From Pseudomonas sp. GV071 (GTDB taxonomy: Bacteria; Pseudomonadota; Gammaproteobacteria; Pseudomonadales; Pseudomonadaceae), in assembly GCF_003050835.1 (NCBI RefSeq), contig NZ_QAOJ01000001.1:372001-436000 (forward strand): a stretch of DNA of 64,000 nucleotides, in the 5' to 3' direction. Position numbers and translations under genes: made by a program. The notes under the pieces were generated by a model. The model ran no database searches and was not told the DNA's origin. It worked only from the letters and a program-made list of their open reading frames with translations. Below, piece after piece: positions 36,415-43,335 of the stretch. The first letter of the stretch is position 1. The number at the start of each line of letters is the position of its first letter.

Positions 36415-36900
36415 ATGAGCGATACGCTGTTCAGCATTCCCGCGACCACCATCAAAGGTGAGCAAAAGACCCTCGCCGATTTCGGCGGCAAGGCCGTTCT
36501 GGTGGTCAACACCGCCAGCAAATGCGGCTTCACTCCGCAGTACAAAGGCCTGGAAGAGTTGTGGCAGACCTATAAAGACCAGGGGCTGGTGATTCTCGGT
36601 TTCCCCTGCAACCAGTTCGGCAAGCAGGAGCCCGGCAACGAAGGGGCGATTTCCGAGTTCTGCGAGCTGAACTACGGCGTGAGTTTTCCGCTGTTCAAGA
36701 AGATCGACGTCAATGGCGCCGATGCCCATCCGTTGTTCGTCCAGCTGAAAAAGCGCGCACCCGGTTTGCTTGGCAGCCAGGGAGTGAAGTGGAACTTCAC
36801 CAAGTTTCTGATCGGTGCGGACGGTAAAGTGGTCAAGCGTTTTGCCCCCCTGACCAAACCGGAAGAATTGACCAGCGAGATCGAAGCGCTGCTCAAGTGA
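36415..36900 (+). CDS. Glutathione peroxidase family (thiol peroxidase)
   Basis: A 161-residue peroxidase that reduces organic peroxides and hydrogen peroxide with thiol donors. It has the catalytic NTASKCGFTPQY with cysteine instead of selenocysteine, FPCNQFGKQEPG (Gln) and WNFTKFLIG (Trp). The protein starts MSDTLFSIPAT. It is first in a two-gene operon with the MarR regulator 10 bp downstream. From memory the pair corresponds to PA2826-PA2825 of P. aeruginosa. Confidence 0.95.
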   Translation: MSDTLFSIPATTIKGEQKTLADFGGKAVLVVNTASKCGFTPQYKGLEELWQTYKDQGLVILGFPCNQFGKQEPGNEGAISEFCELNYGVSFPLFKKIDVNGADAHPLFVQLKKRAPGLLGSQGVKWNFTKFLIGADGKVVKRFAPLTKPEELTSEIEALLK

Positions 36901-36910
36901 GCCTTTGCCC

Positions 36911-37402
36911 ATGAGTCAACCGCACGTCCCACCCGCGGCCATTCACCTGGACGCCGCCACCGCGCTGCAACTCGACAATCAGCTGTGTTTCAAGCTGTAT
37001 GCCGCCTCGCGCGCGGTGATCCGTGGCTATAAGCCGATGCTCGATCAGCTTGGCCTGACCTACCCGCAATACCTGGCCATGCTGGTGTTGTGGGAGTGGC
37101 AGCAGACGCCGCCCGAGCAGCCAACGGTGAAGGCCCTGGGCGAGCGCTTGTTGCTCGATTCCGGCACCCTCACGCCGTTGCTCAAGCGCCTTGAGCAACT
37201 GGGCCTGGTGGCCCGCCAGCGCAGCGCCCGCGACGAGCGCGAAGTGCATCTGGGGTTAACCACCGAGGGCGCGGCACTGAAAGACCAGGTGTTGCCGCTC
37301 AAGCAACAGCTGTTGTGTGACAGCGGCTTTAACCTGGATGAACTGGATGGCTTGCGCGACCAGCTCGGTGGCCTGCTGGACCGCGTTATAGCAGCGCCGT
37401 AG
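36911..37402 (+). CDS. ospR: MarR-family peroxide-sensing regulator OspR/OhrR
   Basis: A 163-residue MarR protein. The reactive cysteine of OhrR/OspR is present at residue 26 (NQLCFKLYAASRAVI), and the winged helix is TVKALGERLLLDSGTLTPLLKRLEQLGLV with RDEREVHLGLT in the wing. It should repress the operon until its cysteine is oxidised. The ATG at 36911 is preferred to a TTG 6 bp upstream. The gene end overlaps the convergent sagS gene by 17 bp. Confidence 0.88.
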   Translation: MSQPHVPPAAIHLDAATALQLDNQLCFKLYAASRAVIRGYKPMLDQLGLTYPQYLAMLVLWEWQQTPPEQPTVKALGERLLLDSGTLTPLLKRLEQLGLVARQRSARDEREVHLGLTTEGAALKDQVLPLKQQLLCDSGFNLDELDGLRDQLGGLLDRVIAAP

Positions 37403-39710
37403 CCGGCAACCACTGGCTGAGCAGGGCGATCAGTTCGTCGCGGCGAAACGGCTTGGCCAAATAATCGTTCATGCCCGCTGCGGTGCAGCGCTCGCGCTCA
37501 TCCGGCAGGGCATTGGCGGTCAGGGCAATGATCGGCAAGTCGCTCCAGCGCGACTGTTGGCGAATTCTTCTGGTGGCTTCGTAGCCATCCATCACCGGCA
37601 TATTGCAGTCCATCAGCACCAGGTCGATCTGCTCGTGTTCCAGCACCTCGAGTGCTTCGGCACCATTGATCGCCAGCAGCACTTCACAACCGGCCTTGCT
37701 CAGCATGCCTTTGGCCACCAGTTGGTTGACCGGGTTGTCTTCCACCAGCAGCACCCTTTTCTGTTCCAGCGCCACCGGTGAGCCTTGCGGGACTGGCGCG
37801 GCGATAGGCTCGCCTCCGGGTTCGAGCGAGCGCTGCAGGGCCTTGTGCAAGGCGGCGCGGGCCAGTGGCCGCGGCAGCTGCAAAATGGGTGCAAGGGTGC
37901 TGGCCTGTTCGCTGGGCAGAAAACTGCCGTAGGCGCTGATGAACAGTACTGTGTGTTTGAAGTGCTCACGCAGGCTGGCCAATTCTTCGGCGTGGTCGGT
38001 GATCACCAGGTCGGCGGTCGCCAGTGGTTGTGCGCTGCAGCTGTCCAGCCGTTGGTAGTTCAGACCCCAGCACGGCAGCAGGTTATGCAGCAGGTCGGCC
38101 AGACCACTCTCTGCGCTGCACAGGGCCACCACCCGACCGTGCAGGGCCGGCAGCAACGCTGGCGGCGCCGCGCTCGGCAGCGGCAGCTCGACGCAGAACT
38201 GACTGCCTTCGCCCAGCTTGGATTTCAGCGTCAGGGTGCCGCGCATGGCTTCGCACAGCTGACGGGTCAGGGCTAGACCCAGGCCGGTGCCGCCGTACTG
38301 GCGGGTGATGGTGGCGCCGGCTTGGGCGAAAGGCTGGAAGATCCGCGCCTGGGCGTCTTCGGCAATGCCGATGCCGCTGTCGGTGACGGTGATGCGCACG
38401 CCCGGATCGGTGTAACTCAGGCGGATATCGACGCGGCCGCTGTGGGTGAACTTCAGCGCGTTGGACAGCAGGTTGCTGACCACCTGGCGCACCCGTGTCG
38501 GGTCGCCGAGAAACAGCGCCGGCAGGCGAGTGTCGATCAGGCAGGTGAGTTCGACATTGCTGGCGGCGTTTTGTGACAGCAGGTTGGCGGTGTCTTCCAC
38601 CAGGGTGGCGAAATCGAACGGAATCGCCTCCAGCTCCAGTTGCCCGGCCTCGAATTTGGACAGGTCGAGAATGTCGTTGAGCAGCTCCACCAGCACCTTG
38701 CCAGAGTTGTGGGCGATGCTCAGTTGCTGGCGTTGTTCGGCGCTCAGGTGGCTGTCCAGGGTCAGTCCGAGCATGCCCAGCAGGCCGTTGAGCGGGGTGC
38801 GGATCTCATGGCTCATGTTGGCCAGAAAGGTCGCGCGGGCCATGGCCATCTGATTAGCCTGGGCGCGGGCGGTTTCCAGCTCCTGGTTAGACAGGGTCAG
38901 GCGGGTGTTACTGGCTTTCAGTTCGTTGGTGCGCGCCGAGATGATGTTTTCCAGCTCGCCGAGGTACTGGGTCAGTTGGTCTTCGGCCTTGCGCCGGTGT
39001 TCGACTTCTTCCGAAAGGCTCGACAGCTGCTGATTGGTGACGTCCACCAGAATGCCGATCTCATCGTTTTCGTGGCCGGCCGGGCAGGGCAGCTTTTGCC
39101 GGGTCGGGCGGCGCAGGTCGCGGGCGCTGATGGCCTGGATCACGTCGGTGAGCGGCTTGGTCAGCATGAAATAGAACACCACCAGCAGAATCAGCGACAG
39201 CAACAGGCTGTAGGCGAAGCCGCTGAGCAGGGTCACCAGAGAGCGGCGCAGGAAGTTATCGCCGAAGGCGAAAGTGTCCACCTCCAGGCGCAGCAGACCG
39301 ATGGTTTCCTGTGGCGAGTGATTTACGAACAGTGGGTCTTCGAAGTGCCGGCTCTGGCCGAACAGGCGGTCGCTGAACCAGCGATAGGGGCTGTTGATGC
39401 GTGGCCGTTTGGCGCTGGCCAGGCTGGTGCCGGTGTCATCGACTATCTGCGCGCTGATCACCGCGGGCGAACGCAACAAGCCGGCGACCAGTTCCTGGGC
39501 CAGCTCGGTGTCGATGTTGTAGGCAATGCGGGTCGCCGGGTTATGGCTGATCTCCAGCAATGCGTGTATCTCGCGGTTGATCGAGGCGTCTTCGCTGGCA
39601 TAATCGCTGCTCACCTGCAGCAGGCTGAGCAAGGTGCCGAGGATCAACGCCACGAGAACCGTCAGGCTGGCCTGTTTGAATGACAGGCGATGGGTGAGCG
39701 TTATATCCAT
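37386..39710 (-). CDS. sagS: Hybrid sensor histidine kinase, SagS-like
   Basis: A 774-residue membrane kinase. The first hydrophobic helix (SLTVLVALILGTLLSLL), a periplasmic region (about 35-150), a second helix (SGFAYSLLLSLILLVVFYFML) and HAMP precede HisKA (FLANMSHEIRTPLNGLLGML, phospho-His) and HATPase (GTGLGLALTRQLCEAM). Then comes a receiver-like segment without the acidic pocket, and a true receiver (VLLVEDNPVNQ; LVLMDCNMPVMDG; IIALTANAL). There is no Hpt domain, so a separate Hpt protein is needed. SagS is proposed from architecture and from the ospR/peroxidase neighbours, which match PAO1 from memory. Confidence 0.75.
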   Translation of the reverse strand: MDITLTHRLSFKQASLTVLVALILGTLLSLLQVSSDYASEDASINREIHALLEISHNPATRIAYNIDTELAQELVAGLLRSPAVISAQIVDDTGTSLASAKRPRINSPYRWFSDRLFGQSRHFEDPLFVNHSPQETIGLLRLEVDTFAFGDNFLRRSLVTLLSGFAYSLLLSLILLVVFYFMLTKPLTDVIQAISARDLRRPTRQKLPCPAGHENDEIGILVDVTNQQLSSLSEEVEHRRKAEDQLTQYLGELENIISARTNELKASNTRLTLSNQELETARAQANQMAMARATFLANMSHEIRTPLNGLLGMLGLTLDSHLSAEQRQQLSIAHNSGKVLVELLNDILDLSKFEAGQLELEAIPFDFATLVEDTANLLSQNAASNVELTCLIDTRLPALFLGDPTRVRQVVSNLLSNALKFTHSGRVDIRLSYTDPGVRITVTDSGIGIAEDAQARIFQPFAQAGATITRQYGGTGLGLALTRQLCEAMRGTLTLKSKLGEGSQFCVELPLPSAAPPALLPALHGRVVALCSAESGLADLLHNLLPCWGLNYQRLDSCSAQPLATADLVITDHAEELASLREHFKHTVLFISAYGSFLPSEQASTLAPILQLPRPLARAALHKALQRSLEPGGEPIAAPVPQGSPVALEQKRVLLVEDNPVNQLVAKGMLSKAGCEVLLAINGAEALEVLEHEQIDLVLMDCNMPVMDGYEATRRIRQQSRWSDLPIIALTANALPDERERCTAAGMNDYLAKPFRRDELIALLSQWLPATALL

Positions 39711-39815
39711 AGAGTAGTGAGCCGGCCTCGTCTCTGAGCACCTGGCAAGCATAGCTGAATAGATTTGCTGCTTGCCTGGCCCGCATCGCGTTTTTCCCCT
39801 GTTAAGGAGTAAGTC

Positions 39816-40706
39816 GTGGACTCCCGTTTGAATGCCTTTCTGGAACGTGCCGATGCCGTGTTGGCGCGCCTCGATCCGTTGCTGCCGACCCTGCGTGTGG
39901 CGCTGGACTGGAACGACACCGTCGCCGCCCGTTGGCACCGTGAGGGGCGCGGCGGGTACTTGCAACCGTTGCAGGTGAGCCTGGACATGCGCCTCACCGA
40001 CCTGATCGGTGTCGACACCCAGCGCGACCACCTGGCTCGCAACACCCGCCAGTTCGTTGCCGGCCTGCCGGCCAACCATGCCTTGCTGTGGGGCGCGCGC
40101 GGCACCGGAAAGTCGTCGCTGGTGCGCGCGCTGCTGGCGGAACTCGCTGGCTCCGGGCTGCGCCTGATCGAGATCGAGCGCGACTATCTGGCCGACCTGC
40201 CGCGCATCGTCGAGCTGATCGCCAAGCTGCCACAGCGTTTTGTGCTGTTCTGCGATGACCTCTCGTTTGAAGCGGGCGAGGGCGACTACCGCGTGCTCAA
40301 GAGCGTGCTCGACGGCTCGCTGGAGCGCGCGCCGGACAACGTGCTGCTGTACGCCACCTCCAACCGCCGCCACCTGGTGCCGGAAAAAGAGAGCGACAAC
40401 CTCGACAGCAAGATGGTCAACGGCGAGCTGCACCCCAGCGAAGCGGTGGAAGACAAAATTGCCCTGTCCGACCGCTTTGGCCTGTGGCTGTCGTTCTACC
40501 CGTTCACCCAGGAGCACTTCCACGACGTGGTGCGCCACTGGATCGGCGTGCTGGCCAAACAGGCCGGCCTCGAGTGGCAGTGGAGTGAAGAATTGGGCGT
40601 GCTTGCCGCACGCTACGCCACCAGCCGTGGCAACCGTAACGGCCGTTGTGCCTATCAGTTCGCCCGCAATTGGGTGGGCCTGCAATTACTGGAGAAACAG
40701 TCGTGA
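39816..40706 (+). CDS. DUF815 family P-loop ATP-binding protein
   Basis: A 296-residue AAA-like protein. Walker A is GARGTGKSS (about residue 92), Walker B FVLFCDDLSFE, and the sensor-like YATSNRRHLVPE follows, all typical of DUF815 proteins. The function is unknown. It starts with GTG after AGGAG and overlaps the next gene by 4 bp (GTGA), so the two are translated together. Confidence 0.88.
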   Translation: MDSRLNAFLERADAVLARLDPLLPTLRVALDWNDTVAARWHREGRGGYLQPLQVSLDMRLTDLIGVDTQRDHLARNTRQFVAGLPANHALLWGARGTGKSSLVRALLAELAGSGLRLIEIERDYLADLPRIVELIAKLPQRFVLFCDDLSFEAGEGDYRVLKSVLDGSLERAPDNVLLYATSNRRHLVPEKESDNLDSKMVNGELHPSEAVEDKIALSDRFGLWLSFYPFTQEHFHDVVRHWIGVLAKQAGLEWQWSEELGVLAARYATSRGNRNGRCAYQFARNWVGLQLLEKQS

Positions 40707-41185
40707 TCGATCTGCAAAATACCGGCGCTGGCCTGGAAGGCTACGGCCTGCTGGCTGCGCAGCTGGAAGCCCTGCTCGCGGATGAACGCGACTTCGTCGC
40801 CAATGCCGCGCAGTTTTCCGCGTTCCTTTATACCCAGCTGGAGGACCTCAACTGGGCCGGTTTCTACCTCAACAAGCAGGAACAACTGGTGCTGGGGCCG
40901 TTCCAGGGCCAAGTGGCCTGCGTACGCATCCCGTTCGGCAAGGGCGTATGCGGCGCGGCAGCGAGCAGCCTGCAGACCCAGCGCGTTGAAGACGTGCATG
41001 CGTTCCCAGGCCACATTGCCTGCGACAGTGCTTCCAACAGCGAGCTGGTGGTGCCCTTGGTCAAGGATGGGCGTCTGATTGGCGTGCTGGACCTGGATAG
41101 CCCCAAGCTGGCGCGTTTCACCGAAGTGGATCAGCGCGGCATCGAACAACTGGCGGCGATTTTTCTGCGTCTGACTGAGTGCTGA
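40703..41185 (+). CDS. msrC: Free methionine-(R)-sulfoxide reductase (GAF domain)
   Basis: A 160-residue GAF-domain enzyme that reduces free methionine-R-sulfoxide. The three conserved cysteines lie in ACVRIPFGKGVCGAAA and GHIACDSASNSELVVPL, as in E. coli MsrC (YebR). The start is GTG at 40703, with GGAG upstream and the previous gene's TGA overlapping. Coupling to DUF815, near a peroxidase/OspR operon, suggests an oxidative-stress neighbourhood. Confidence 0.92.
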   Translation: MIDLQNTGAGLEGYGLLAAQLEALLADERDFVANAAQFSAFLYTQLEDLNWAGFYLNKQEQLVLGPFQGQVACVRIPFGKGVCGAAASSLQTQRVEDVHAFPGHIACDSASNSELVVPLVKDGRLIGVLDLDSPKLARFTEVDQRGIEQLAAIFLRLTEC

Positions 41186-41191
41186 GATCGA

Positions 41192-41269
41192 GTTGGGCTT
41201 CGTTGCACTCAACCCAACCTACGGTTCAGGGAGCGCGTAGGTTGGGTTGAGCCAAAGGCGAAGCCCAAC
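41192..41269. repeat. Inverted repeat, GTAGGTTGGGTTGAG family
   Basis: GTTGGGCTTCG...CAACCCAACCTAC (41192-41222) faces GTAGGTTGGGTTGAGCC...GAAGCCCAAC (41237-41269). It is the same sequence family as 16040-16124. Confidence 0.85.
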
Positions 41270-41328
41270 ATTCCAGCGCCCACAAAAAAGCCCGGTTCGA
41301 GACCGGGCTTTTTTGTGGGCGCTGGAAT
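41270..41328. terminator. Bidirectional terminator with 27-bp perfect arms
   Basis: ATTCCAGCGCCCACAAAAAA... and its exact complement flank a short centre. The GC core AGCCCGGT/ACCGGGCT has A and T runs on either side, so it can end both msrC and the convergent membrane-anchored gene at 41333. The perfect arms extend well beyond a minimal terminator. Confidence 0.9.
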
Positions 41329-41332
41329 GGGC

Positions 41333-42103
41333 TCAGTCGTACATGTTCTTTTTCTTCCAGTCGTCATCGCCATCCATGGACTTCAAGCCGTCGGTGAGCT
41401 CGTTGGCTTCATCGGTAACCGGTTTGTTGTTTTCCAGGACCATGGTGTTGGCGCGCGCCAGCTGCTTTTCCAGGACGCTGAGCGGGGCCAGGTAGCGTTT
41501 GGCGTCCGGCTGCTTGCGGATGTACTGCACGCCGCGTTCGAAGGCCAGGCGGGCATGGCCGGGCTGGCCTTGCTGCATGGCGTTCTGGCCGGCATTGGTG
41601 AACAGCTCGATATGCAGCTGCACCAGAATGTGCCGGACCTCTTGCAGCCACTGCTTGGCTTCGCCCTGGGGCAGCAGGTTTTCCTGGGCGGCGCGGGTGA
41701 TCAGGCCGTGCAGGGTTTCGAGGGTCAGGCGTATTTCCTTGGCGCGGGCTTCGTTGACGATCTGTTGCACCGGGTTGCGCACCACAATGGCATCGCCCTG
41801 GGCAGTCAGGCCGCGCAGCTCTTCGACGCGGTCTTTGACCCCGGCGATGTTCTTGTCGACCGTCAGTAGACGTTCGGCAAATTGCAGCATGAAGCGGTTG
41901 AGCAGTTGCTTGAGCGCCGGGCTCATGAATTGGCCGGGGAGGGAGTCGGAGACATCGTTACAGCGCCGAATGCGGTCGGCGAGGTCTGCCTTGAGGCGGG
42001 CCTTCTCCAGCTTATTGTTCTCTACCATATGGTTGATATAGCCGATCAGGAACAGCACCACGATGCCGGCTACGATCAGTAGAGTGATCACGAGTGGGGA
42101 CAC
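41333..42103 (-). CDS. Conserved membrane-anchored protein of unknown function
   Basis: A 256-residue protein with one N-terminal membrane helix (LVITLLIVAGIVVLFLIGYI) followed by long, charged, mostly helical sequence (LEKARLKADLADRIRRC; VKDRVEELRGL; ARLAFERGVQYIRKQ) and an acidic C-terminus ending DWKKKNMYD. The soluble part probably forms coiled coils facing the cytoplasm. I do not recognise a characterised family. The start is GTG preceded by AAAGGT. Confidence 0.8.
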   Translation of the reverse strand: MSPLVITLLIVAGIVVLFLIGYINHMVENNKLEKARLKADLADRIRRCNDVSDSLPGQFMSPALKQLLNRFMLQFAERLLTVDKNIAGVKDRVEELRGLTAQGDAIVVRNPVQQIVNEARAKEIRLTLETLHGLITRAAQENLLPQGEAKQWLQEVRHILVQLHIELFTNAGQNAMQQGQPGHARLAFERGVQYIRKQPDAKRYLAPLSVLEKQLARANTMVLENNKPVTDEANELTDGLKSMDGDDDWKKKNMYD

Positions 42104-42224
42104 CTTTACAACCTCTCGACTACTGGAGTTTTGCCGGAGTGTAGTGCCTATGTGCTATCGCGGATAGACACCGGCCAACTTCTACACAGAAGTCATTGAT
42201 TTAAATTAATTTTCACTCAAGTGT

Positions 42225-42253
42225 TGACGACCTTCGAAAGGCTCCCTAGAATT
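42225..42253 (+). promoter_or_regulatory. Promoter of the tRNA-Glu/Gly cluster
   Basis: TTGACG (42225-42230) and TAGAAT (42248-42253) are separated by exactly 17 bp, with a GC-rich discriminator (TCGCGCC) as in stringently controlled stable-RNA promoters. An AT-rich stretch lies upstream (42195-42220). Confidence 0.85.
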
Positions 42254-42326
42254 CGCGCCACTTCGCAGCGTAAGGCAACAAGCAGACGCTTCGAAGGTTG
42301 GAAAATGTGCGTCATGCACAACCTGT

Positions 42327-42402
42327 GTCCCCTTCGTCTAGTGGCCTAGGACACCGCCCTTTCACGGCGGTAACAGGGGTTCGAGTCCCCTAGGGGACGC
42401 CA
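42327..42402 (+). tRNA. tRNA-Glu (TTC), copy 1
   Basis: A 76-nt cloverleaf, GTCCCCT/AGGGGAC acceptor stem, anticodon loop CTTTCAC (TTC), T-loop GGTTCGAGTCC and encoded CCA. Confidence 0.98.
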
Positions 42403-42427
42403 TTTTCCAAGCGGTATAGATGTAGAT

Positions 42428-42503
<76 letters not shown>

Positions 42504-42548
42504 AATTCAAAGGCAGTGCTGTAAAGCGTTGCTGGTAAAAAGGTTGAT

Positions 42549-42624
42549 GTCCCCTTCGTCTAGTGGCCTAGGACACCGCCCTTTCACGGCGGTAACAGGG
42601 GTTCGAGTCCCCTAGGGGACGCCA
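42549..42624 (+). tRNA. tRNA-Glu (TTC), copy 2
   Basis: Identical over its 76 nt to the copy at 42327-42402. Confidence 0.98.
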
Positions 42625-42644
42625 CTTCAAGTTGTAGATGTACC

Positions 42645-42720
<76 letters not shown>

Positions 42721-42730
42721 AATAAACAAA

Positions 42731-42757
42731 AACGCCGCTCATTGAGCGGCGTTTTTG
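42731..42757 (+). terminator. Terminator of the tRNA cluster
   Basis: The stem ACGCCGCT/AGCGGCGT with a CATTG loop is followed by TTTTT. Confidence 0.9.
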
Positions 42758-42792
42758 TGTGTGCGGAAAAAAGCTGCCGTGCTGGTGGCGAT

Positions 42793-42832
42793 AAAAAAGC
42801 CCGCTTGGCTGGACGGCCGAGCGGGCTTTTTT
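42793..42832. terminator. Terminator downstream of the PA2817-family gene
   Basis: AAAAAAGCCCGC and GCGGGCTTTTTT form the stem; T runs on both strands allow bidirectional use. Confidence 0.85.
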
Positions 42833-42843
42833 GTGCGGAGCCG

Positions 42844-43254
42844 TTAGTGCTTGGCGCTTTCCTGGGGAATGGCGAGGAATTGCTTTTCGCGCTCCCAGTC
42901 GAACGGTTCGTCGTTCTGCTCGGCTTCAAAGCGGCGCTCGTCGAGGGCCTGGAACAGGGTGATCTCTTCGTCGGGCATAAAGTGCAGGCAGTCGCCACCA
43001 AAGAACCACAGCAGGTCGCGCGGTACCAAGTGGGCGATTTGCGGGTAGCGGTGAATTACCTGGCACATCAGGTCCTGGCCCAGGTACAGGCTTTGCTCCG
43101 GCTCTTGCGGTAGCAGGGTGAGCAGTTCGTCGAAGCGCTCAAGGAACAAATAGTGGCTTTCTTCGGGAACCTGTTCGGCTTCGCCCAGTGCCACCAGAAT
43201 GCTGCGCAGGTGTGCCAGCAGGGTCAGATGGTGATCGAGGTAGGGGCTGGACAT
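42844..43254 (-). CDS. Conserved Pseudomonas protein, PA2817 family
   Basis: A 136-residue acidic cytoplasmic protein with no known domain (LDHHLTLLAHLRSILVALGE; DLLWFFGGDCLHFMPDEEI). It lies 81 bp downstream of fadE on the same strand, beyond a strong terminator, and next to the tRNA-Glu/Gly cluster. From memory this is the arrangement around PA2815-PA2819 in P. aeruginosa, which is why I use the PA2817-family label. The function is unknown. Confidence 0.75.
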   Translation of the reverse strand: MSSPYLDHHLTLLAHLRSILVALGEAEQVPEESHYLFLERFDELLTLLPQEPEQSLYLGQDLMCQVIHRYPQIAHLVPRDLLWFFGGDCLHFMPDEEITLFQALDERRFEAEQNDEPFDWEREKQFLAIPQESAKH

Positions 43255-43272
43255 GGGCGGTTCCTCAGAAGC

Positions 43273-43310
43273 AAAAACGGGCGCGAAGTATAAAGGCCTC
43301 CGCGCCCGTT
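43273..43310 (-). terminator. Terminator of fadE
   Basis: On the minus strand ACGGGCGCG pairs with CGCGCCCGT and is followed by TTTTG, 26 bp after the fadE stop. Confidence 0.85.
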
Positions 43311-43335
43311 GTCCTGTTGCGACCAGCCGGGCTGG

